Below are positions 1 through 6,587 of a stretch of DNA of 58,273 bases, one piece after another. The stretch is from positions 1 to 58,273 of the forward strand of contig NZ_SRHY01000017.1 in the NCBI RefSeq assembly GCF_004565465.1, in the 5' to 3' direction. A program made the position numbers and the translations under genes. Below the pieces are notes generated by a model that was not told the DNA's origin, did not search any database, and saw only the letters and a list, made by a program, of their open reading frames with translations. The DNA comes from Lentibacillus salicampi. GTDB taxonomy: Bacteria; Bacillota; Bacilli; Bacillales; Amphibacillaceae. How positions within the stretch are numbered: position 1 is the stretch's first letter; each line of letters starts with the position of its first letter.

Positions 1-136
1 CCTCTAGTTGTTTAATAAATAAATTCTTCCAATTTGATAAATCAGGAGAAAAGTAGATAATATCTTTATTAGTAAATGCAGGTATAGGAACATCTGAAAA
101 AACATTTGTTGCTAGTTCTTCTGACGTTGTCAAGGC
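1..136 (-). pseudogene. 3' part of a gene split by the IS21 element
   Basis: On the minus strand one frame is open from the IS21 end to the window edge. It reads ...TTSEELATNVFSDVPIPAF and then a conserved-looking stretch with NKDIIYFSPDLSNW. It continues past position 1. The matching 5' part lies on the other side of the IS (2603-2765). I do not recognise the family. The composition is that of a normal soluble protein, not a random frame. The exact junction with the IS is uncertain because the IS end here is imperfect. Confidence 0.6.
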
Positions 137-187
137 CAATTTAAAATTTTATAATATAGCCGGTTTACTTTTTTAGAGTATAGCCAG

Positions 188-233
188 AATTTTGGTGAAG
201 GAGGTGGGCTAGCCCACCTCCTTCACCAAAATT
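188..233. terminator. 46-bp perfect palindrome at the IS21 3' end
   Basis: The two arms (188-210 and 211-233) are exact reverse complements with no loop; the core is GTGGGCTAGCCCAC. It lies between the last gene of the IS (stop at 272) and the IS end. It could form a very stable hairpin or cruciform. The likely roles are transcription termination or insulation of the IS from outside transcription. Confidence 0.6.
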
Positions 234-271
234 TCGCGCCGGCTGGCGGGGACTGGCTGTGGGCATCTTTC

Positions 272-490
272 CTATAAATAAATCGTATATTGATCATTTT
301 CCCGTAAATCAAACCTGGCATCTTCCATAACGACGTACCACTTGTCGGCTAATTCCAATCGACAGGGAATGGATCTTCGACCAATGTATAGCGCAAAGGT
401 TTCTCCGCAATGGAGGGCGTAGTCTCGTTCCTGTCGTTCAACGAACCATTGTTCCTGATTCTGGTCATAATGCATGCTGTACTTGATCAT
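272..490 (-). CDS. DUF5348-like small protein of the IS21 element
   Basis: This 72-residue protein is translationally coupled to istB: its ATG overlaps the istB stop as ATGA. The sequence is rich in aromatic and acidic residues, with a core of HCGETFALYIG and CRLELADKWYVVMEDARFDL, which I recognise as the DUF5348 type that accompanies some Firmicute IS21 elements (family assignment from memory). It has no signal peptide or membrane segment. Its function is unknown; an accessory role in transposition or its control is inferred only from position. Confidence 0.7.
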   Translation of the reverse strand: MIKYSMHYDQNQEQWFVERQERDYALHCGETFALYIGRRSIPCRLELADKWYVVMEDARFDLRENDQYTIYL

Positions 491-1266
491 TGTATCCCCT
501 CCGCCCCCGCTTTTGTCGGTACAACGCCCGCTTGGATCTTTTCTTTCAGACGGTAGGAGTCACCTCGTATGTTGAAAACGGAACTATGATGCAGGAGTCT
601 GTCCAAAATGGCTGTTGCCAATACGGTACTGCCAAGCATGTCTCCCCATTCACTATACGATTTATTAGACGTAATAATGAGAGAGCCTTCCTCGTATCGT
701 TTAGATACCACTTGAAACAGGATTTGGGCACTGGTGGCATCAAATGGGGCGTACCCAATTTCGTCCATAATGAGAACGGTAGGCCGCGCATATTGCCGCA
801 GAAACTTTTTGATTTGATTGTGTTCTACAGCTTCCTTTGCTGCTTCGATAAATTCATCAGATCGGATAAATAGAGCTGTTTCTCCTTGGTCAATTGCTTC
901 TAGGGCAATGGCGACAGCTAAATGCGTTTTTCCCACCCCAGGAGGTCCCAAAAGTAAAATATTATGTCCATCCCGGTAAAAGGAGCGCGATATTAGGTCG
1001 CGAATACGCTTTTCGCTTACACTGGTTTGAACCGTAAAATCAAACTCCGTCAACGTTTTCACAAATGGAAATTTAGCTTTTTTGATTCGGCGATTCCAGG
1101 ATGCTTCTTTCTTAAAATCTTCTTCATAACGCAGAACTGTACTTAAAAATTCGGCATATGTTATACTTTTACTAGAGGCTTGTTCCAGGATGGCGTCGAG
1201 GTCTTGAGCCACCGCCTTCCATCCAAGCTGCAGACATCGTTCATGCAGGTCATCTATTGCTTGCAT
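487..1266 (-). CDS. istB: IstB, IS21 transposition helper ATPase
   Basis: A 259-residue AAA+ ATPase of the IstB/DnaC type. Walker A is GPPGVGKTH at about residues 106-114, and Walker B is VLIMDEIGY at about 163-171. A sensor-like ITSNKS motif follows at about 198. Proteins of this family form ATP-dependent oligomers that choose target DNA and activate the IstA transposase. The start overlaps the end of istA by 17 bp, as is common in IS21 elements. Length and motifs are complete, so the gene appears functional. Confidence 0.95.
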   Translation of the reverse strand: MQAIDDLHERCLQLGWKAVAQDLDAILEQASSKSITYAEFLSTVLRYEEDFKKEASWNRRIKKAKFPFVKTLTEFDFTVQTSVSEKRIRDLISRSFYRDGHNILLLGPPGVGKTHLAVAIALEAIDQGETALFIRSDEFIEAAKEAVEHNQIKKFLRQYARPTVLIMDEIGYAPFDATSAQILFQVVSKRYEEGSLIITSNKSYSEWGDMLGSTVLATAILDRLLHHSSVFNIRGDSYRLKEKIQAGVVPTKAGAEGIQ

Positions 1267-2509
1267 AATCGGATTCCTCCTCTTTTAAATTCTCATAATA
1301 GTCGAGGGACCGAACTTCTACATCCGGAGCTTTCTGAACGTGTGGGGAGGTCGCCAAACCCATATCCCCTTCGTCAGGAGTTCCTTTTATTTTTGGTAGA
1401 TGTTCAGGCCGGTAAACAACGGTTTTGTCCGGATTTATATCAACTACATATTCCGTGATTTTATCTTTGTGATCCCATACCTCAAAGGTATCCCTGTCTA
1501 TCCAGCGGATTCGAACCTCTTTTAATGATGGTCGGCTCGGAACGGAATATTTTTTGGACTTGATCGAGATATACCCGTCATTTACCACGCGTTTTTCCCA
1601 TTTTGTAACGGTGTAAGGTTTAATTCCTGTAATTGGCTGTAACTTGTCCTGTTCCTCTTTAAATCTCTCATCAGGTGCTACACCAGTCGTTTGATTGGGT
1701 TTGTAATTTGCCACCGTTAGAAGCCATGCCAATGCATCTTCGTTCCAAGCATCCAAAGAAGGTTCATGCTTCCGCTGCAGGAAATTATTTCGGACGTATT
1801 TTACCGAGTTTTCAACTTTTCCCTTGGTCCGGGGTTTTCCAGGCTGACATAGATCTACTCTGAATCCGTAATAAAAGGCAAAATCGTTAAATTCCGATGT
1901 CAGGATAATTTCCTTTTTAAGTCGCTGCTGGACAACGGTTTTCATGTTATCGAACAGAACCTTCCTTGGAATACCGCCATAATACTCAAATGCCTGTACC
2001 ATGCAGCGTAGAAACGTATTCATTTTCATATTCCTTGTAAAACAAAGGAATCGTTTCCGTGAATAACTCATGGTCATGATAAAACCATACGTTCGCTTTC
2101 GGGATCCATCCATCTCTCGGATCCCACAATCCATCCAATCCACTTGAGCTTGTTCGCCAGGTCCAGTTTCATACCTTGGGATCCCTTGTTTACCAGGGGC
2201 CTTTCGAAACGGTGTCACAAAATCTTTCAGGATTGTCTTCCTGCCGGTATAACCCTTTTCCTGCAGTTCATCAAAGAGAACTTCGCAGTTTGTCGTTCCT
2301 TCCTCGATCCGTCGCTTTATGTAGTCCTTATACGGATCAAGCTTGCTTTTCCTTTTGGGCCGTGTTTGTTTTTCAGGAAGTTCTTCTGTGTATTTTTTAG
2401 CTGTCGGCCAGCTAACTTGCATTTCTTCCGCTATAGCCGTGATACTCCATCCTTTCTTGTGTAAATCCTGAATCATCCAGAAAACCTCTTCTCTCATTTC
2501 ATAGTTCAC
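1250..2509 (-). CDS. istA: IstA, IS21-family transposase
   Basis: A 419-residue DDE transposase. The N-terminus has a helix-turn-helix region (about residues 14-45, with WSITAIAEEM). The RNase H-fold catalytic residues are visible as D124 (QVDWMD), D187 (VLFDNMK) and E233 (KGKVENS). The C-terminal basic beta-rich domain is complete. It is the first gene of the IS operon, preceded by about 90 bp that contain the IS right end and presumably its promoter. No frameshift or missing residue was seen. Confidence 0.96.
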   Translation of the reverse strand: MNYEMREEVFWMIQDLHKKGWSITAIAEEMQVSWPTAKKYTEELPEKQTRPKRKSKLDPYKDYIKRRIEEGTTNCEVLFDELQEKGYTGRKTILKDFVTPFRKAPGKQGIPRYETGPGEQAQVDWMDCGIREMDGSRKRTYGFIMTMSYSRKRFLCFTRNMKMNTFLRCMVQAFEYYGGIPRKVLFDNMKTVVQQRLKKEIILTSEFNDFAFYYGFRVDLCQPGKPRTKGKVENSVKYVRNNFLQRKHEPSLDAWNEDALAWLLTVANYKPNQTTGVAPDERFKEEQDKLQPITGIKPYTVTKWEKRVVNDGYISIKSKKYSVPSRPSLKEVRIRWIDRDTFEVWDHKDKITEYVVDINPDKTVVYRPEHLPKIKGTPDEGDMGLATSPHVQKAPDVEVRSLDYYENLKEEESDYASNR

Positions 2510-2602
2510 TTTTTCTCGCCTCCCGTAATAGATTATAAACCTATTACGGTAAAAAGTGTCGAAACTCTAAAGTTTTATTCCGGCTATATTCTTAATTTTA
2601 CA

Positions 2603-2765
2603 CTCGTCTGTACCAACGTCCAAACAATACCTTTGGGCTTATCTTTTAGCTCGAAATGCTTTTCTAATATAAGCTGATATTCATTTAATTTCTTTGTGAA
2701 TTTGCCTATCAACTCTTGATATTTTCATATTCCTCTTTTGTTTCAAAAGCAAATATTTGTTTCAA
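2603..2765 (-). pseudogene. 5' part of the IS21-split gene, also frameshifted
   Basis: Reading the minus strand from a TTG at 2765, preceded by a GGGGTG ribosome site, the frame gives LKQIFAFETKEEYE and then stops at KS*. One base away the frame continues as KYQELIGKFTKKLNEYQLIL and on to KGIVWT before the IS21 end. The gene therefore has a one-base frameshift as well as the insertion. The 3' part is at 1-136. The family is unrecognised. A cassette-like spacer repeat (2809-2878) sits just upstream. Confidence 0.55.
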
Positions 2766-2808
2766 TTAAAACACCCCATATCCTTATCCAAATAACTGTT
2801 CATTCACT

Positions 2809-2878
2809 TCACAATCTGGCCCTTATATGTGTTATCGGTGCGATTCCTTATTAGGGAATCGTGCCCTATTGCTTTATA
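2809..2878 (-). repeat. Cassette-like spacer repeat 1
   Basis: On the minus strand it reads TTATAAAGCAATAGGGCACG, an internal hairpin GATTCC/GGAATC, then CGCACC and AAGGGCCAGATTGTG. It shares the TTAT...A..GGGC(G/A)C opening and the GGCCA(G)A..T.TG tail with the spacers at 4851, 5221, 5641 and 6140. It separates the DUF3953 gene from the broken gene downstream. Confidence 0.6.
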
Positions 2879-3095
2879 AGGTATAAACTCCAACAAAAAG
2901 ACTAAACCCAGCCGCAAGAAACATTGTGAAGGCAGATGGTTTTCGTTTTTGAAATTCAGTTATCCCCATAAGAAGACACAATAGTCCTATTAACAGCAAA
3001 ACATAAGGCATTATTATTCCAGTTATACCAGTTATCAAACTATAACTAGATAGGACTACTACAACAATCGCTAAAGTTATTCTAAGTATTTTCAC
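2874..3095 (-). CDS. DUF3953 small membrane protein
   Basis: A 73-residue protein made almost entirely of three hydrophobic segments (about residues 4-22, 25-44 and 55-72), with a short charged loop EFQKRKP after the second. Size and pattern match the DUF3953 family of Bacillaceae membrane proteins, which has no known function. The GTG start at 3095 is followed by KILRI. The gene's own ribosome site, GGGGGGAAGAAC, now lies on the far side of an IS630 element inserted 2 bp before the start, so translation is probably lost or much reduced. Confidence 0.7.
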   Translation of the reverse strand: MKILRITLAIVVVVLSSYSLITGITGIIMPYVLLLIGLLCLLMGITEFQKRKPSAFTMFLAAGFSLFVGVYTL

Positions 3096-3328
3096 TAGTA
3101 GAACATTTCAAAAGTCCTTTCCCGGCTGAGTTGTCGGTAGGGAAACTTTTTTTCGGAAAGGCAAATGTTTAAGCTAAAAAAGTAACCCATTCTACTTGTT
3201 TGCGAACAAAATATATTATTTTGAATATATCGTTTGTCTTTAGCACCTAAAAAAGATATACATCTCATATCTGTCACAAGATTATTTTAAAAATTCGAGT
3301 TGTCCATATTTAACTGCTGACCTCAAAC

Positions 3329-3613
3329 CTACCAAGGAGCCAGGGCAAAGGCGAAATCATTTGTCAGTAACGTGACCATTTCGTCCATGGTTCCTCTGAA
3401 GGGTGTGGATTCCCATTTTCCACGGTGGTCAGCCATGCCAAGTTGGTAGTACTGGGCAGTGACCTTTGTCAATCTCGCCCGGTTCACTTTTTCGTCGTCT
3501 TCTACCGAATAAATGACCAGGTGGTTCCCGTGTTTACGGACATTCAAATGGGTGAATCCTTTCCGTTCCAGGATACCTTCCAGCACATCTTTTTCCATTG
3601 GATCGGTTGTCAT
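3329..3613 (-). CDS. Passenger gene of the IS630 element, unknown function
   Basis: A 94-residue protein starting MTTDPMEKDVLEG. A longer ATG frame exists upstream, but the start at 3613 has a good AAGGAGG site placed inside the end of the transposase gene and lies 1 bp after its stop codon, so the two genes are translationally coupled. The protein is soluble, basic and aromatic, with HLNVRKHGNHLVIYS and LLTNDFAFALAPW motifs. I do not know its function. Coupling to the transposase suggests a role in transposition, its control or host interaction. Confidence 0.65.
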   Translation of the reverse strand: MTTDPMEKDVLEGILERKGFTHLNVRKHGNHLVIYSVEDDEKVNRARLTKVTAQYYQLGMADHRGKWESTPFRGTMDEMVTLLTNDFAFALAPW

Positions 3614-3614
3614 G

Positions 3615-4703
3615 TTATGCAGCCTCCTTAGTTTCATGTTGCATCGGGTAGCCGCCGAATGTCCAGTTAAACGGATGTGCTTCTTCCTGATTCCATTGCT
3701 CAATGAAAGCCAGTACAGCTTTTTTCAATTCCGCTGTGGAATGGAAACTGCTCCATTTCAGGCAGCGTTTATGCAGGATGGCGAAAAAGATCTCCACCTG
3801 GTTGACCCAAGAGGCATGAATAGGCGTATAGTGGAAAGAAAATCGGTTGTTATGTTTTTCGTTAAACCTGCTCCATCTCTGGGATGGGCCATCCTTATGA
3901 ATATTTAAATTATCCCAAATGATGATGACGTTTTGATCGGGATAGGCACAGGCCAGTTTCTCCATAAATGCCAGCAGGTCATCAGCCTTTCGGGTAGGAC
4001 GTATCTGTGCGACAACCTTGCCAGTGTTAATCTCAAACCCGGCAATTAGTGATTCTGTACCATGACGTATATATTCATGCTCGTAACGGCCGGGCTGGCC
4101 AGGTAAAGCAGGTTGCGGCTCCATTTTGCGTTCCAGGGCCTGCATACCGGTTTTCTCATCAACGGAAATGACCACGGCATCTTTTGGCGGATCAAGATAA
4201 AGCGACACGACATCATTCACTTTTTCCCGGAATCTTGGATCTTTACTGTGTAGCCACATCTCATAACTTTGCGGGTGGAGATCGTTACGTTTTAGAGTAC
4301 GTTGGACGCTCGAACGACTCATGACTGGACCCTGTGCGTTATGCGCTGCTGCTTCAGAGAGGATATCCAGGTTCCAATGAGTGTGAGTCGAATAACCATA
4401 ATTCCATGGCTGGTCACAGGCTATCGCAATGACTTCACATCGCTGCTGGACGTTAAACTTGGCAGGAGCACCGGATCGGTAATGGTCGTAAAGTCCGCTT
4501 TCCCGGTTTTCCACATAACGATCGCGCCATTTTTTAACGGTTTTTACCGAGATGTCCAGATTTTCCGCAACTTGATGTTCTGTTTGATTTTCCAGGGTTA
4601 ATTGCCAGATGATTGTTGCTCTTAATTTCATTCGAAATTCAATGCTTTGGCCATTTTTCCAGTGATGCAACACATTTTTTTCGCGTCTTGAAAGAGATAA
4701 CAT
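3615..4703 (-). CDS. IS630-family DDE transposase
   Basis: A 362-residue transposase. An N-terminal HTH region (about residues 25-65, with VAENLDISVKTVKKW) and a second winged-helix-like region (about 85-140) precede the DDE_3 catalytic domain. The catalytic residues are visible as D182 (ISVDEKTG), D264 (IIWDNLNIH) and E304 (WVNQVEIFF); the 39-residue gap between the second D and E is close to the D34E spacing of the family. The gene is uninterrupted, and the right inverted repeat lies about 110 bp upstream. Confidence 0.95.
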   Translation of the reverse strand: MLSLSRREKNVLHHWKNGQSIEFRMKLRATIIWQLTLENQTEHQVAENLDISVKTVKKWRDRYVENRESGLYDHYRSGAPAKFNVQQRCEVIAIACDQPWNYGYSTHTHWNLDILSEAAAHNAQGPVMSRSSVQRTLKRNDLHPQSYEMWLHSKDPRFREKVNDVVSLYLDPPKDAVVISVDEKTGMQALERKMEPQPALPGQPGRYEHEYIRHGTESLIAGFEINTGKVVAQIRPTRKADDLLAFMEKLACAYPDQNVIIIWDNLNIHKDGPSQRWSRFNEKHNNRFSFHYTPIHASWVNQVEIFFAILHKRCLKWSSFHSTAELKKAVLAFIEQWNQEEAHPFNWTFGGYPMQHETKEAA

Positions 4704-4850
4704 GGCTACTCACCTCTTAGAAGTTGGTAAACTGGATTATATTTCCAGTCTAACAAGCTAAACGGGAGTATGTTAAAAAAATTAACTGGAAGGAATTTCT
4801 GGTATATTCTACTAGTTCTTCCCCCCTCAAAAGTAAAATTTGAACCTGAA

Positions 4851-4920
4851 CAAAATGGCCCTTATGTACATTGAGGGCGCCAGGTCTTATTCTAGATAGG
4901 CACCCTATTCTTGGATAAAA
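4851..4920 (-). repeat. Cassette-like spacer repeat 2
   Basis: On the minus strand it begins TTATCCAAGAATAGGGTGCC and continues TATCTAGAATAA...GGCGCCC and ...AAGGGCCATTTTGT. The first 44 bases match spacer 3 at 31 of 44 positions by hand alignment without gaps. It lies between the 4924-5196 gene and the IS630 element and would be the native upstream spacer of the DUF3953 gene. Confidence 0.65.
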
Positions 4921-4923
4921 TAA

Positions 4924-5196
4924 TTAACTACATTCATGATGAGTCCGTTTCTTTTTTGTAATTACCATCTCAACCAAAATCGCAATAAATGACATTATCC
5001 CCATACCAACAGCTGTATATTTAAAAGCTGTATTTCCGTGACTCACAAAAAGAACGTTTATCGTAATAGCTGCCACTAATATCGCCATTCCCAGCTGGGT
5101 CATGATTTTATTATTTGAGTGTTTTCTTTTGAAAAACTGAGTTTTGGTAGCAGTTAAAAACAGTATTACAGCTAATGCTGCAAGTAAAATAATCAT
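4924..5196 (-). CDS. Small three-segment membrane protein, unknown
   Basis: A 90-residue protein with hydrophobic segments at about residues 1-16, 36-52 and 60-80, and a charged tail KKKRTHHECS. The ATG start follows AGAAGGA in a good ribosome-site context (GGGGTGAGAAGGA). The family is unrecognised. It is one of the small genes in the cassette-like array, with a spacer repeat on each side and the same orientation as its neighbours. Confidence 0.65.
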   Translation of the reverse strand: MIILLAALAVILFLTATKTQFFKRKHSNNKIMTQLGMAILVAAITINVLFVSHGNTAFKYTAVGMGIMSFIAILVEMVITKKKRTHHECS

Positions 5197-5220
5197 TCCT
5201 TCTCACCCCGCTTTATTCCT

Positions 5221-5290
5221 CAAAATGCACTACAATGGCAAATTGGGCGCTATCCTTTATTCCAGATGTGCGCCCGTTTCTGGAATAACC
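5221..5290 (-). repeat. Cassette-like spacer repeat 3
   Basis: On the minus strand: TTATTCCAGAAACGGGCGCA, then CATCTGGAATAAAGGATAGCGCCC and ATTTGCCATTG. It contains two inverted pairs, TTATTCCAGA/TCTGGAATAA and GGGCGC/GCGCCC, so it can fold into a hairpin with staggered arms. This is the clearest member of the spacer family. Confidence 0.7.
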
Positions 5291-5296
5291 CTTCTT

Positions 5297-5617
5297 TCAT
5301 TCCTTATCTCCAAAAAAGTTTATATATTTCTCTTTGCAACTCAACTCCACTAAGTATGGATATATAAGTAAAATAATAGCAATCAAAACAGGCAACAAAC
5401 CAAGTGTGCCAGCTAATGATAGATTAAGAAAATTTGGTATCATAATCATCAGGAAAACAACAATGCCCGTTAAAAAGCCACCTTTTGTTTTTGATTTCTG
5501 TGTTTGGTATTGTTTTTTTTCGCAGTAAGGACAAACCATCGCTGGATCCAAGGTAGTCGTCTTTTTAACTGTTTGTTTCCAACTCCACTTATTATTGCAA
5601 TTTTCGCAGGTAGGCAC
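5297..5617 (-). CDS. TIGR04104-type CxxC-x20-CxxC membrane protein
   Basis: A 106-residue protein. The N-terminal zinc-ribbon-like half has CENC at residues 4-7 and CPYC at 29-32, the spacing that defines the Firmicute family TIGR04104 (cxxc_20_cxxc). Two hydrophobic segments follow at about 49-66 and 70-90. The start is a GTG after GAGGAGGGATTAAA, better placed than any ATG. The family function is unknown. It sits in the cassette-like array between spacer repeats 3 and 4. Confidence 0.8.
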   Translation of the reverse strand: MPTCENCNNKWSWKQTVKKTTTLDPAMVCPYCEKKQYQTQKSKTKGGFLTGIVVFLMIMIPNFLNLSLAGTLGLLPVLIAIILLIYPYLVELSCKEKYINFFGDKE

Positions 5618-5640
5618 TTTAATCCCTCCTCTCGTAATTC

Positions 5641-5700
5641 AATAATATGGCCAGTTTCTAGCACAACCTTGTGCGACAAAAGCGCCCGTTAGTTTAATAA
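5641..5700 (-). repeat. Cassette-like spacer repeat 4
   Basis: On the minus strand it reads TTATTAAACTAACGGGCGCT, TTTGTCGCACAAGGTTGTGC and AAACTGGCCATATTATTG. It keeps the TTAT...ACGGGCGC opening and the GGCCA tail, but the second GCGCCC half is replaced by a GCACAA/TTGTGC hairpin. It overlaps the end of the upstream gene by about 10 bp. Confidence 0.6.
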
Positions 5701-6114
5701 ATCTAAAACAACTTCTGAAATTCTATGCCTCAGTACCAATTGTGTTTTTCTGATTTTCATATTTACATTTGCAATATCCTCTGATTGTTTTTCCCAGGAT
5801 AAATTAGTTTCATTTTCTAAATTCACTATTTCACGCTCTATCCAATTCTCATAGTTATTGTATATGTCTTCGGCTCTCAATTCATTTTTAAAAGGGTCTG
5901 GTATCTGAAAATGTAGATTGAAAAGCCATTCCTGAAATTTCTTTTCTCCCAATTCGTTTATAATTTTATTAAATTCACCAAGTATATCTGCAATTAATTT
6001 TTCTGGGAACTTTTCCTTTTTCATTCCCAGCCCCAAATTATAAATAGTAAGCTCATCAAGGTTTTTGTTCTCCATTCCTAAATAATCATAAAAGAACTTA
6101 TTTAATTTACTCAC
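5689..6114 (-). CDS. Hypothetical soluble protein of the cassette-like array
   Basis: I chose the GTG at 6114 (SKLNKFFYDYLG...), which has a GGGGGA ribosome site 5-6 bases upstream. The longer ATG frame from 6186 would read through the spacer repeat and is probably not translated. The result is a 141-residue, strongly charged, alpha-helical protein (EKLIADILGEFNKIINE, WIEREIVNLENETNLSWEKQ) with no signal or membrane segment. The size and charge recall the immunity-type proteins found in Firmicute orphan arrays, but this is only a resemblance. The family is not recognised. Confidence 0.6.
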   Translation of the reverse strand: MSKLNKFFYDYLGMENKNLDELTIYNLGLGMKKEKFPEKLIADILGEFNKIINELGEKKFQEWLFNLHFQIPDPFKNELRAEDIYNNYENWIEREIVNLENETNLSWEKQSEDIANVNMKIRKTQLVLRHRISEVVLDLLN

Positions 6115-6139
6115 AAAAATCCCCCCATATACAAATAAA

Positions 6140-6175
6140 ACTATGCCACAATCTGGCCCGATTGTTGTATACAAA
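6140..6175 (-). repeat. Partial cassette-like spacer repeat 5
   Basis: On the minus strand TATACAACAATCGGGCCAGATTGTGGCATAG. The GGGCCAGATTGTG word is identical to that in spacer 1 (2809-2878), and the leading GGGCGC half is missing. It lies just upstream of the gene at 5689-6114 and closes the array. Confidence 0.5.
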
Positions 6176-6363
6176 TATTTTAACATATTGAATTCACACC
6201 TTCTAAAAAACTTGGAGGTTTTATTAAATTTTTTATAAATTAACCTATAATCTTCACGTCAAATGCATTACAAATAACAAGCACTTTGACAGACATATTA
6301 ACGAGGGTACATAAATTTATGTACATCTTATGGTTAGTCCCTAAAAAGTGTTTATTTAAAAAT

Positions 6364-6405
6364 AACATCTTAAAAAGCACAAAGTATTGTGGTTTTTAAG
6401 ATGTT
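6364..6405. repeat. 13-bp perfect inverted repeat hairpin
   Basis: The arms 6364-6376 and 6393-6405 are exact complements, separated by 16 bases that add a GCAC/GTGG pairing. No T-tract of the usual length follows, so it is not a typical intrinsic terminator. A binding site or the relic of an element end is possible. Confidence 0.5.
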
Positions 6406-6427
6406 ACTAACACTGTATGTGATATCG

Positions 6428-6449
6428 AAAAGGGCCGAATGACCTTTTT
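6428..6449. terminator. Weak hairpin AAAAGG...CCTTTTT
   Basis: A 6-bp stem with flanking A and T tracts, which could terminate transcription in either direction. It lies about 140 bp beyond the end of the hydratase gene. Confidence 0.3.
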
Positions 6450-6587
6450 GGGAGTGAACCATCTTATAAGTTGTATGTTATTTGGTATGTTATTTTGTAT
6501 TTTCTCTCCCAGAACTGAATTCGTTACTGTAAACGCGGAGGCTTTTCATTGTTTTATAGGTTTCCACTATTTTACAGAGCCAGTGAA

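Larger units (their letters stand above)
139..2602 (-). mobile_element. IS21-family insertion sequence
   Basis: The element carries istA, istB and a small third gene in one minus-strand operon, the standard IS21 order. The ends are imperfect inverted repeats: the right end read inward starts TGTAAAATTAAGAATATAGC, and the left end has TTAAAATTTTATAATATAGC, both followed by CGG. A second copy of the ATATAGCC or AGAGTATAGCC word lies just inside the left end, as expected for the repeated transposase-binding sites of IS21 elements. The right end is secure at about 2602; the left end (139-141) is approximate. No clear target duplication was seen. Both catalytic genes are intact, so the copy may still be active. 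Confidence 0.85.
3098..4812 (-). mobile_element. IS630-family insertion sequence with TA duplication
   Basis: The boundaries are supported by three observations. The ends are imperfect inverted repeats of about 25 bp: left 3098 GTAGAACATTTCAAAAGTCC and right, read inward from 4812, GTAGAATATACCAGAAATTCC. Both are flanked by the TA target duplication typical of this family (3096-3097 and 4813-4814). Removing the element restores AGAACTAGTGAAA, a normal junction of ribosome site and GTG start. It carries a complete DDE transposase and a coupled 94-residue passenger gene. Its 1715 bp is longer than a minimal IS630. I see no gene in the 230 bp at its left end. Confidence 0.88.
6190..6587. other. 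Non-coding region with two hairpins
   Basis: I see no gene in these roughly 400 AT-rich bases. They hold an exact 13-bp inverted repeat, AACATCTTAAAAA / TTTTTAAGATGTT (6364-6376 and 6393-6405), and a short AAAAGG...CCTTTTT hairpin (6428-6449). They form the boundary between the cassette-like array and ordinary chromosomal genes. Confidence 0.6.

Noticed and set aside
490..873. 127-residue plus-strand frame inside istB
   Set aside because: It is the opposite-strand shadow of the intact IstB gene, with no ribosome site or family pattern.
3095..3277. 60-residue minus-strand frame in the IS630 left end
   Set aside because: No good start context; it overlaps the inverted repeat and has no protein-like pattern.
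5470..5679. 69-residue minus-strand frame overlapping the TIGR04104 gene
   Set aside because: It runs through the spacer repeat and overlaps the CxxC-x20-CxxC gene in another frame; the latter has the better start and a recognised motif.
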